In this document: positions 1-5,765 of the stretch, piece after piece
Layout of the letters: every line of letters starts with the position of its first letter
How positions within the stretch are numbered: position 1 is the stretch's first letter
NCBI GenBank assembly: GCA_012274165.1
Contig: JAAPAA010000013.1
Coordinates: 1 to 7,135 of the forward strand
Reading direction: 5' to 3'
Length of the DNA stretch: 7,135 bases
Origin: Thiobacillaceae bacterium
Lineage (GTDB): Bacteria > Pseudomonadota > Gammaproteobacteria > Burkholderiales > Thiobacillaceae
Position numbers and translations under genes: made by a program
Notes under the pieces: model-generated
Seen by the model: only the letters and a program-made list of their open reading frames with translations
Told to the model about the DNA's origin: nothing
Database searches by the model: none

Positions 1-240
1 CGACCCTGAGCTGCCCCTCGCTGGACCGAGTTGGGGCGCCCAAAAGCGGCCGGTCAAGGTGATTCCTTCCTCACGATCTCTCGCGAGGAACGAAACGGGT
101 ACCGTGATCGACCGTAAGCCTGCGTGACGGGCACCTGGTCCGACCTGTCACCGCTGAAGTCCTCCGTATTGCTCGGGGACCCGCAGCCCCGTAACACTCG
201 CTTTCGGCTACTGCCTCCAGATTTCGATCAAGGAGGCTCG
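1..240. other. No recognised gene; region rich in potential stem-loops
   Basis: No convincing protein-coding frame was found in this stretch on either strand. Several inverted repeats can be read directly: TTCCTC at 67-72 pairs with GAGGAA at 85-90; GTGACGGG at 124-131 pairs with CCTGTCAC at 144-151 (eight pairs, one G-U); CGGGG at 174-178 pairs with CCCCG at 187-191. Several consecutive stems directly before a strong ribosome binding site could be a structured RNA or the non-coding 5' part of a mobile element, for example a group II intron ahead of its encoded protein. That identity is a guess; no diagnostic motif such as domain V is visible. The sequence is cut by the window start, so its full extent is unknown. 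Confidence 0.25.
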
Positions 241-241
241 T

Positions 242-349
242 ATGCCTGCCGCGACCGGCAGCGCCTCGATTCGCGGGTTGAGTGCCTCTCAGGGAGTGCG
301 CTTAGGCGGCAACATGGCCGACAGAATGCCATCCTTGACAATGAAATGA
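242..349 (+). CDS. Short ORF behind a perfect Shine-Dalgarno; possible truncated gene start
   Basis: A 35-codon frame starts at ATG 242 behind AAGGAGG (230-236), a near-ideal ribosome binding site five bases before the start. The peptide begins MPAATGSASIRGLSAS and stops at TGA 347-349. From about residue 16 onward it runs antisense to the 3' end of the convergent cytochrome b561 gene, so only the first 15 or so codons lie outside that gene. I do not recognise the peptide. The mismatch between an excellent initiation site and a very short frame suggests either a small peptide gene or the 5' stub of a longer gene, such as a mobile-element protein, cut off where the minus-strand gene array was joined. 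A chance Shine-Dalgarno match cannot be excluded. Confidence 0.22.
   Translation: MPAATGSASIRGLSASQGVRLGGNMADRMPSLTMK
246..261. other. Perfect inverted repeat 28 bp beyond the b561 stop codon
   Basis: CTGCCG (246-251) and CGGCAG (256-261) form a six-pair, GC-only stem with a four-base loop. It lies just downstream of the minus-strand cytochrome b561 stop codon at 289-291, where a terminator would be expected. On the minus strand no run of T follows the stem, so it is not a standard intrinsic terminator. It may help 3'-end formation or may be part of the structured region to its left. Confidence 0.25.
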
Positions 350-858
350 TGGTAGATGGCAGCAGCGGCGTGCAAGCCGGCGAGCCACATGATTGCATCG
401 CCCAGGAATTGGTGTACATCGCCCCAGTCGGCCAGCTTCGCGATCGCGGAATCGGCGATGAGGGGCATCTGGTCGATCCGCAGTCCCCCAAGCAGTGTCA
501 GTGGATGGGCCTCGCTGCCCAGGGTCAGTAATGCCGTGATCGGAAGAGCCAGGAGCAGCGACCACAAGGCCACGTGAGCCAGCTTGGCCGACATGCGCAT
601 CCAGCTGGCCATTGGGATTTGTGGTGTGCCAGGACGCAGTGCCACCCAGAGAAGACGCAACACGGTCAACACCAGGATCAATATTCCCAGGGACTCGTGC
701 CAGACAATGTCGCTTCGAGTGGCAGGATCGATGCCTTGTCGCATGAGTCGACCGAAGCCACCCGGGCCGAGGATGAAGGCGATGGTCACGACGATGGCCG
801 TAACCCAATGAAAAGCCTGACTGAGGAAATCGTAATGAGGTTTGGATTGCTGATTCAT
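289..858 (-). CDS. Cytochrome b561 family protein (CybB-like)
   Basis: The 189-residue product is a four-helix inner-membrane di-heme cytochrome b of the bacterial b561 family. These proteins pass electrons between the quinone pool and periplasmic acceptors; CybB of E. coli is a superoxide:ubiquinone oxidoreductase. Hydrophobic helices lie near residues 15-32, 55-74, 92-114 and 150-172. Likely heme-ligand histidines are H17 (FHW), H54 (WHES), H149 (VHQ) and H163 (LHAAA), and the family's C-terminal YHHF-x-KDG motif is present at 169-177. Length is normal. The start at 858 follows AAGGGA seven bases or so upstream. It is the last gene of the minus-strand array, 161 bp after the kinase gene, so it may be read from that operon or from its own promoter. 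The physiological electron donor and acceptor cannot be told from sequence. Confidence 0.93.
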   Translation of the reverse strand: MNQQSKPHYDFLSQAFHWVTAIVVTIAFILGPGGFGRLMRQGIDPATRSDIVWHESLGILILVLTVLRLLWVALRPGTPQIPMASWMRMSAKLAHVALWSLLLALPITALLTLGSEAHPLTLLGGLRIDQMPLIADSAIAKLADWGDVHQFLGDAIMWLAGLHAAAAIYHHFIVKDGILSAMLPPKRTP

Positions 859-1019
859 AAAGTCCCTTGAGATTTTGGAGTTTGTTGCGACATGTGACCT
901 TCAATTGAGGAAGCTTGAATGCCGGCATCTGACCCGCAAACGGTCATGCCGCCGAATAACTGTCGATAACCACATGTTGTCTTTAAACAAGTGTGCGAAT
1001 TCACGGTGTGATGCCTCCA
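859..1019 (-). other. Intergenic gap between kinase and cytochrome b561 genes
   Basis: These 161 bases separate the kinase stop codon from the b561 start. They hold the hairpin described at 923-951 and, on the minus strand just before b561, an AAGGGA ribosome binding site. The kinase-proximal part contains an AT-rich patch around CTTTAAACAAG (980-990) that might contain a promoter for b561, but I see no clear pair of -35 and -10 boxes and no copy of the direct repeat found upstream of the PepSY gene. Confidence 0.5.
923..951. other. Hairpin between kinase and b561 genes, possible attenuator or processing site
   Basis: CGGCAT (923-928) pairs with ATGCCG (946-951), and GACC (931-934) pairs with GGTC (942-945). 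This gives a ten-pair stem with a two-base bulge and a seven-base loop. In the minus direction it follows the kinase stop codon by about 68 bases and precedes b561 by about 65. No T-run follows on either strand, so it is not a textbook rho-independent terminator. It could lower read-through into b561 or protect the upstream mRNA. Function is inferred only from position and pairing. Confidence 0.35.
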
Positions 1020-2390
1020 TCAGCTTCCTTGACCAGAATGGGCCTTGGGGATAAGTACCGTGACGCAGAGGCCCGATTGGGCTTTCTTATCGGAATATCC
1101 CAATCGAATAGTGGCCGCCATGCGATCCGCGATTGCTTTGACGATGGAAAGCCCTAAACCAGACCCGACTTCATCGTTTCCAAGAACGCGGTAGAAGGGA
1201 TCAAACACCCGCTCCTGTTCCGCAGGCGGGATACCGGGGCCGGAATCTCTGACTTGCAGGAGCACATGCTGATCGTCGATTGCCACCGAAAGATCAACTC
1301 GTCCACCATCCGGTGTGTAGCGAATGGCGTTATCTACAAGGTTCCTGACCACCGCCATCAGCTCGGCTTCGTTGACCAGAACCTGGGCATCCTCGTCACA
1401 TTCAACACCAATGTCGATGTGCCTGGCCTCGGCCAGCGGCATGAGATCTTCCAGAATGCGCCGGTAGACTTGCTGCACTGAGACTGGCGATCTCGGCAAG
1501 TCCGGCCCGGATTGCGTTTTGGCCAAAGTCAGGAGCTGATCCAGCAGATTCCGCCCACGCTCTATGCCGTGACGCAGCGCCAGCAACCGTTCGCCCGCAA
1601 GCTCGGACATATCCGCGTTGGCCAGTCGTTCGGCTTGCAAAGACAAGGCCGTCAAAGGGGTTCGAAGTTCATGCGCGGCATCCGCGACAAAACGGCGCTG
1701 GGTTTCCATCGACCGCGCAACCCGGTCGAGCAGGCGATTGATGGCGACGACAAACGGGCGAACCTCCACGGGAAGATGGTCTTCCTCCACGGGGTGCAGT
1801 TCCTGCTCCCCACGATGGTCGATTTCGGCGGCCAGGGACGCGATCGGTCGGAACATCTTGCGCACAAGGTCGGCCACGACCAGCAGCAGGATGGGCACCA
1901 GGATCAAAAAGGGCATCACTGTGCGCAAGGCACTGTCTCGCGCGATTTCGTCCCGGATACCTGTTTCCTGTGCCACGGCGATACGTTCCCCGGTGGTCAT
2001 CGTTTTGACCAGCACGCGGAACGGCTCCCCATTGACTTTGAGCGTGTGCAGACCATCGGGCAACGCCGCCGGAAGCGGCAGCGGTGCTCCAGCGTCCACG
2101 TCGCCCGGAGCCGCTGCGGCATTCCCGAGGTACTGGACGATGACGCGCGACTCTTCATCGCTGTCTTTCCTCCTGCCGCCGTCCCCCGGATGAGAAAGCG
2201 GCAGGTGTCGCCGGTCGAACAAGGCCGCGACTTGCCGCAGGACGTCATCTTGCAGCTCGTGGGCCTCGTCAAACGCGGATACGAACGAGAAGATGCCCGC
2301 CACGATGGCGACCGCCAGGATTGCCAACGACAGCGAGAACGACAGTCTGAGCTGAACCGACTCTCTCAGCCGCCTTTTGAAACCATCCAT
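1020..2390 (-). CDS. Sensor histidine kinase (2CSK_N / QseC-PmrB-like)
   Basis: The 456-residue inner-membrane kinase partners the response regulator encoded just upstream. Transmembrane helix 1 spans about 18-38 and helix 2 about 157-175. The periplasmic part between them begins with ELQDDVLRQVAALF (45-58), typical of the 2CSK_N sensor domain of TctE/QseC-type kinases. The HisKA motif AAHELRTP puts the phosphorylated histidine at H240. ATPase motifs are intact: N-box NLVDNA (350-355), G1 DSGPGIP (382-388), FDPFYR (396-401) and G2 GSGLGLS (409-415). I chose the ATG at 2390, which follows a G-rich ribosome binding site (AGGGGGGCGGG) and gives a normal N-terminus; a start at 2489 would add 33 uncharged-helix-free residues lying wholly inside the regulator gene. 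The gene overlaps the regulator by 25 bp, implying translational coupling. The stimulus is unknown; metal ions, low pH, cationic peptides and small organic acids are all sensed by relatives. Confidence 0.95.
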   Translation of the reverse strand: MDGFKRRLRESVQLRLSFSLSLAILAVAIVAGIFSFVSAFDEAHELQDDVLRQVAALFDRRHLPLSHPGDGGRRKDSDEESRVIVQYLGNAAAAPGDVDAGAPLPLPAALPDGLHTLKVNGEPFRVLVKTMTTGERIAVAQETGIRDEIARDSALRTVMPFLILVPILLLVVADLVRKMFRPIASLAAEIDHRGEQELHPVEEDHLPVEVRPFVVAINRLLDRVARSMETQRRFVADAAHELRTPLTALSLQAERLANADMSELAGERLLALRHGIERGRNLLDQLLTLAKTQSGPDLPRSPVSVQQVYRRILEDLMPLAEARHIDIGVECDEDAQVLVNEAELMAVVRNLVDNAIRYTPDGGRVDLSVAIDDQHVLLQVRDSGPGIPPAEQERVFDPFYRVLGNDEVGSGLGLSIVKAIADRMAATIRLGYSDKKAQSGLCVTVLIPKAHSGQGS

Positions 2391-3031
2391 CCCGCCCCCC
2401 TGACATTCTTGACGATGGCGCCGCCCAGTTTCCGGCGCAAAGCGTGGATCAGGTATTCGACAGCGTTGCTCTCCACCTCTTCCCCCCATCCATAAATGCG
2501 ATCTTCGAGATCACTGCGGGAGAGGATCGCACCGGGGCGCACCAAAAGCGCTTGCAGCAAGGCGAACTCCCGGTTGGAGAGTTGCACGGGCTCGCCGGCA
2601 TTGACAGTGGCTTCCCGTGTTGCCGGATCGAGCGACACAGTCCCATTGCCCAAAACGGGAGAGGCGACGCCCCCTTTGCGACGCAGAACGGCGCGCATGC
2701 GGGCAAGCAACTCTGTCATCTCAAATGGCTTGAGCACATAGTCGTCGGCCCCTCCATCCAGACCGCGAAGCCGGTCATCCAATCCATCACGGGCAGTGAT
2801 GACCAGCAGTGGGACCGGGTTGTCCTTGGCCCGGATGGTGGTCAGAACCTCGAGCCCATCCATGCCGGGCAAGCCAAGATCGAGCAGGATCAGGTCGTAG
2901 TGCTGGCAACCCAGTGAGGTGAGGGCGGTTGGACCGTTCTTGACCCAGTCCGCCGCATACGAGGCATCCTTCAACGCCCCTTGAATGGCCTCCCCGACCA
3001 TGGGGTCGTCTTCGACCAGCAAGACCCTCAT
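2366..3031 (-). CDS. OmpR-family response regulator (PmrA/QseB-like)
   Basis: The 221-residue protein has a receiver domain (1-115) and a C-terminal winged-helix DNA-binding domain (about 128-220). Receiver residues are complete: acidic pair E7/D8/D9, phospho-acceptor D51 in LILLDLGLPGMDG, T79 and K101 (KPF). The wing helix region EVESNAVEYLIHALRRKLG (186-204) and the closing VRGAGWMV are typical of the PmrA/QseB/TctD branch, which binds direct repeats spaced by one helical turn. The start at 3031 follows AAGGAGG with a four-base spacer. It sits 27 bp after the second COG4705 gene and overlaps the kinase gene, so it is very probably the cognate regulator. Predicted target: the operator-like repeat at 5621-5637 upstream of the whole array. 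Confidence 0.96.
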   Translation of the reverse strand: MRVLLVEDDPMVGEAIQGALKDASYAADWVKNGPTALTSLGCQHYDLILLDLGLPGMDGLEVLTTIRAKDNPVPLLVITARDGLDDRLRGLDGGADDYVLKPFEMTELLARMRAVLRRKGGVASPVLGNGTVSLDPATREATVNAGEPVQLSNREFALLQALLVRPGAILSRSDLEDRIYGWGEEVESNAVEYLIHALRRKLGGAIVKNVRGAGWMVSKGG

Positions 3032-3058
3032 TGCCCCTCCTTCAACCGTGACATTGCC

Positions 3059-3817
3059 TCAATGTGCTTTTCTGGCGGCTCTTTGCCTGAAAAACAGGAT
3101 GCTGGTCAGAATGAATGCCAGCAGGGTAGCCGAAGCCGAATAACGACTGAGTGCCAAACCGCCAGCACTGTGCGGCTTGTCCAGAAAGTCGCCCACGACA
3201 GCCCCGAGCGGGCGCGTGAGAATGAAGGCAGCCCAGAACAAGACGGTACGGGAGACATGGGTCCAATAGTAGGCCACCACAAGAACTGACAGCAATGCAC
3301 CGAACACAACCGCCGCTCCGGTGTAGCCAAGTCCGGTTGTATCTGCCGTCCAGTCTCCCAGTGCCGTTCCCAGCGTTTGCGAGAACATGATCGTCACCCA
3401 GTAGAACATCTCGGCCCTCGGCGAACTGATGGAAGCCACCGAGACCGAGCCGAGCGAGCGATGCCAGATGAACAGCGAAGCAAGCAGCAGGGTGATCAAC
3501 AATGATGAGCCCCCCGCATACCCGATTCCAAGCGAACGATCTGCAAAGTCGGCCAAAGTCGTCCCGACGGTGGTTGTGGCAATGATTGTCGTCCAGTACA
3601 GAAACGGATGGAATCCTTTGGCCTTGATCTGGGCAATCACGGCGACCAGGAAGATCGCCGCAAAGATGATGGTTCCGACGAGATACCCGAGGTTCATCGA
3701 CATGGATACCGCATCCCCGGCTGTTTCCCCGAGCGTTGTTGCGGCAATCTTGATGACCCAGAATATCAGCGTGACTTCTGGCACTTTGCTAAGAGCATCT
3801 TTGGTTGAGTTATTCAT
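3059..3817 (-). CDS. COG4705-type integral membrane protein, paralogue A
   Basis: The 252-residue protein is nearly all hydrophobic, with about eight transmembrane helices. I recognise it as the uncharacterised 'membrane-anchored protein' family COG4705; no biochemical role is known to me. It contains four internal repeats starting with an aromatic-Trp pair followed by a conserved Gly and Asp: FW19-20/G30/D35, YW74-75/G85/D90, YW139-140/G150/D155 and FW194-195/G205/D210. Trp-to-Trp spacings are 55, 65 and 55, so the protein looks like a duplicated pair of two-helix units. Buried Asp and Thr/Gly in each repeat could line a transport or ion-binding path, but this is inference. The start at 3817 has only a weak ribosome binding site and lies 11 bp after the stop of paralogue B, so coupled translation is likely. 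It ends with a basic tail (RQRAARKAH). Confidence 0.9.
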   Translation of the reverse strand: MNNSTKDALSKVPEVTLIFWVIKIAATTLGETAGDAVSMSMNLGYLVGTIIFAAIFLVAVIAQIKAKGFHPFLYWTTIIATTTVGTTLADFADRSLGIGYAGGSSLLITLLLASLFIWHRSLGSVSVASISSPRAEMFYWVTIMFSQTLGTALGDWTADTTGLGYTGAAVVFGALLSVLVVAYYWTHVSRTVLFWAAFILTRPLGAVVGDFLDKPHSAGGLALSRYSASATLLAFILTSILFFRQRAARKAH

Positions 3818-3828
3818 ATTTCATTCAA

Positions 3829-4686
3829 TCAATCGAAATTCAGGGCGCGCAGTGCATTGAGCTTTTTCTCTGCGATGGAAAGATAAGCGACCAGAACCGT
3901 GATCGTGACAAGGAAAATAGCGGTGGTGCCGACCGTTCCGAGGCCAAGACCACCGTTGCTTGCCGGTTGCGACAGCAAGTCTCCGCAGGATGCGCCAAAT
4001 GGGCGGGTGAGGACATATGCCATCCAGAAACATGCAACGGCATTGGCCTTGAATACGTAGTGGGCAAAGGCAGTTGCAGCAATAAGGCCGCCAAACAACA
4101 ATGCCGCGTTGGTATAGCCAAGATTCAGTCCTTCGGCCACCCAGTCACCTGCTGCCGTGCCCAATGCAAAAGTGAAGAGAATGGCGGTCCAATAGAACAA
4201 CTCGCGCTTGACTGTATCCACCGAGTGGATCGACAAGGTTTTTTCCTTGGCGTACCACACGGCAAATGTTGCAATCAACGCTGCGCTGAATGCACCAGTC
4301 GAAACCACCAGCGGCACGCCCAGGTTATCGCTCAGGTTGTCGGTCATCAGGGTGCCGAAAACGCTGATCAACACCACGGTGACCCAGTAGATTGACGGCA
4401 CATGACGCTTCGTGCGAATCTGGAAGAACAGGGCAATGGCCAGGAGCACGCCCATGACAACCGAGGTGCCGGTCAAACCGAGATGGAGGTTGACATTCAA
4501 ATAGTCCGCGGCGGTTTCCCCAACCGTGGTGGACATCATCTTGATGACCCAGAAGAACAGCGTGACCTCTGGCACCTTGTTGAGCCAGTTCGGTGATGAT
4601 TGTGTGGACAGCGTATTCAGGGTGTGCTCCGGCAACGTGAAGGGGACATTGCGAAAAGTCTGACCTGACAGACTTAGGGCAGGCAT
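3829..4686 (-). CDS. COG4705-type integral membrane protein, paralogue B
   Basis: This 285-residue protein is a paralogue of the product of the next gene, sharing for example KVPEVTL-x-FWVIK near the N-terminus and the L-T-R-P-[FL]-G motif in repeat 4. The four repeats sit at FW45-46/G56/D61, YW100-101/G111/D116, YW165-166/G176/D181 and FW220-221/G231/D236, with Trp spacings of 55, 65 and 55, identical to paralogue A. It has about 34 extra N-terminal residues before the shared core, polar and not signal-like. The start at 4686 lacks a good Shine-Dalgarno and is six bases after the PAP2 pseudogene stop, so translation may depend on coupling to a now-broken upstream gene; a later non-ATG start is possible. 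Two copies side by side suggest a heteromeric complex or divided substrates; the function is unknown. Confidence 0.9.
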   Translation of the reverse strand: MPALSLSGQTFRNVPFTLPEHTLNTLSTQSSPNWLNKVPEVTLFFWVIKMMSTTVGETAADYLNVNLHLGLTGTSVVMGVLLAIALFFQIRTKRHVPSIYWVTVVLISVFGTLMTDNLSDNLGVPLVVSTGAFSAALIATFAVWYAKEKTLSIHSVDTVKRELFYWTAILFTFALGTAAGDWVAEGLNLGYTNAALLFGGLIAATAFAHYVFKANAVACFWMAYVLTRPFGASCGDLLSQPASNGGLGLGTVGTTAIFLVTITVLVAYLSIAEKKLNALRALNFD

Positions 4687-4692
4687 AGGTGC

Positions 4693-5174
4693 TTACCGCT
4701 GTACCCATCCAAGTTGAATCAGCTTGCCAAAGATCAGGCGATGGATGCGGGTGGCCGCGCTGTAGGCCGGGGGCATGAACCACCGCACCTCGCGGAAGGC
4801 CAGCCAGGCGCTCAAGGCTGTGACCAAGGCGGCCCCAGCCATGTCCAGCGGGAAATGCACCCCAAGATAGATGCGCGCCCATGCCACAGGAAGTCCCAGC
4901 AATGCCAGCACCCCGAGCCATTCACGAAGGGTCGGGGATGCTGCCAGACCAGACCAATGATCTGATTCATCAACAAACCAGCGAACCCGGACGCAGTGGC
5001 TTCCAGCAGCACCTTGCGAGTGCGCTCACCGCCACGCAGCCATCCAATGCCCAGAACGGCAGGAATCGCCCAGATGACGTACTCGGCGAGAAACCTGGCT
5101 ACCGCAAGGAGCAAGGCGTTCGGATGCGCCGGCGCATTGAGCAGGATGAACAGGGCGTGATTCAGGTCTTCAAT
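4693..5174 (-). pseudogene. PAP2-family phosphatase, broken by internal deletion, frameshift and lost ATG
   Basis: Two reading frames together resemble a membrane phosphatidic-acid phosphatase/undecaprenyl-pyrophosphatase (PAP2, BcrC/YbjG-like). The first, from about 5174 to 4920, gives IEDLNHALFILLNAP, a helix, GERTRKVLLEA and HPRPF (PAP2 motif 1 region). The second, from about 4920 to 4693, gives WLGVLALLGLPVAWARIYLGV then HFPLDM (motif 3 with Arg, His and Asp) and a C-terminal tail. The stretch that should lie between them, including motif 2 (PSxH), is absent, and the frames differ at the junction near 4910-4925. By comparison with the family about 35-40 residues are missing. The expected start reads ATT, not ATG, behind GGAG at 5180-5183. 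Relatives dephosphorylate undecaprenyl pyrophosphate or remodel lipid phosphates in the envelope; this copy should be inactive. It is in line with the flanking genes, 57 bp after PepSY and six bp before COG4705 B. Confidence 0.85.
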
Positions 5175-5183
5175 AGGGTCTCC
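5172..5183 (-). promoter_or_regulatory. Ribosome binding site leading to an ATT codon (PAP2 start)
   Basis: On the minus strand GGAG (5183-5180) is followed after five bases by ATT (5174-5172), and the next codons read EDLNHALF, the usual N-terminus of this PAP2 group right after Met. No in-frame ATG exists between the preceding stop codon (5234-5232, the PepSY stop) and this point. The simplest reading is a point mutation of ATG to ATT; use of ATT as a rare start is the alternative. Confidence 0.55.
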
Positions 5184-5231
5184 GTGACCGGATCGCCCCG
5201 GTGGGGAAATCCGGCCATGCTGGCGTAAGGG

Positions 5232-5564
5232 TCAGTCTTGTTTGTCTTGGTCGTCGTCGTGATCGGCCTTGTCTTCGGCCGATGAAATGACCGTGCCCTT
5301 GTCGGCATCGACCTTCACATCAAAGACCTTGGCCCCGCTGACGACTTCAACGTCATAGACCCACCCTTGCTTGGACTTCTCGTACTCGGCGCGTGCCGCC
5401 TTGCCGTTGGCATGCTGCTCGGCTGTGGTGACAGCCTGGGCGAGCGGAATCTTGGCTTTGGCGATGGCCATTGCATCGTTCTCCATGCTTTGGGCGGCGT
5501 AGGCAGCGGTGCCGACGGCGGCGAGTGCAAGGACCAATACGGACAGTTTGCTGTAGCGAGACAT
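5232..5564 (-). CDS. Secreted PepSY-domain protein
   Basis: The 110-residue protein has a Sec signal peptide: positive start (MSRYSK), hydrophobic core 8-20 and a likely cleavage after A23 (AYA|AQ). The mature part is a single PepSY domain, with AIAKAKIPLAQAV (33-45), EYEKSKQGWVYDVEVVSG (60-77) and the FDVKVDADKGTVI strand-turn-strand (81-93). It ends in a strongly acidic tail, DKADHDDDQDKQD (98-110). Free periplasmic PepSY proteins are thought to inhibit or bind proteases or to bind ligands, and are often under two-component control. The acidic tail could bind cations, which is inference. The start at 5564 follows CGGAGA with about seven bases spacing. It is the first gene of the minus-strand array and thus the one most directly governed by the operator-like repeat at 5621-5637. 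Confidence 0.9.
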   Translation of the reverse strand: MSRYSKLSVLVLALAAVGTAAYAAQSMENDAMAIAKAKIPLAQAVTTAEQHANGKAARAEYEKSKQGWVYDVEVVSGAKVFDVKVDADKGTVISSAEDKADHDDDQDKQD

Positions 5565-5765
5565 AGTGCTTCTCCGAAATTGCGCAGATATTTGCGTGGT
5601 GAAGAGACTACGGGGGCAAACTTAGCCGGTACTGAGCCGGCAAAATGTCCTTGCACGAACTTCCGGGAAATCACGCTGGCACGGCTGGGAGGTTGTGGGT
5701 CATACCCGCCTGCGGCTACCGCTTCCGGTGTGACAATGGTCTTTCGTCCAGACGCCTTGATTCCA
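5565..5765. other. Divergent intergenic region between PepSY array and RND operon
   Basis: These 201 bases must carry the promoters of both the minus-strand array and the plus-strand RND genes. The PepSY ribosome binding site is at the left edge and the operator-like repeat at 5621-5637. I cannot pick out reliable -35/-10 boxes for either direction. A reading frame on the plus strand runs through the whole region into the adaptor gene, but its upstream part is antisense to the PepSY gene and has no protein-like character. Confidence 0.6.
5621..5637. promoter_or_regulatory. Candidate OmpR/PmrA-type operator (direct repeat)
   Basis: CTTAGC (5621-5626) and CTGAGC (5632-5637) are separated by five bases (CGGTA), a repeat period of 11 bp. 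PmrA-type regulators bind CTTAAG-N5-CTTAAG-like pairs of half-sites in the same layout, and the regulator encoded here belongs to that branch. The site lies 57-73 bp upstream of the PepSY start, a sensible place for activation of the array, and about 130 bp before the RND adaptor. The extended half-sites (TTAGCCGG and TGAGCCGG) also match each other. Five of six bases in each half-site agree between copies; binding is predicted only. Confidence 0.45.

Noticed and set aside
124..531. Plus-strand GTG-initiated frame of 135 codons at the left end
   Set aside because: Its larger part is antisense to cytochrome b561, with no recognisable domain and no good ribosome binding site.
2391..2489. N-terminal extension of 33 residues on the sensor kinase
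   Set aside because: It lies inside the regulator gene, adds a non-hydrophobic Arg-rich stretch, and the ATG at 2390 has a ribosome binding site and fits the family N-terminus.
1512..2495. Long plus-strand open frame of 327 codons
   Set aside because: It is antisense to the kinase and regulator genes, rich in His, Gln and Arg with no domain pattern, and is an artefact of their codon use.
4325..4921. Minus-strand open frame of 198 codons spanning PAP2 and COG4705 B
   Set aside because: It is out of frame with both genes and has low-complexity Gly/His-rich sequence; it only borrows the PAP2 region's open frames.
5367..5765. N-terminal extension of 133 residues on the RND adaptor
   Set aside because: The extension is antisense to the PepSY gene and crosses the divergent promoter region; the adaptor fold and membrane anchor begin at 5766.
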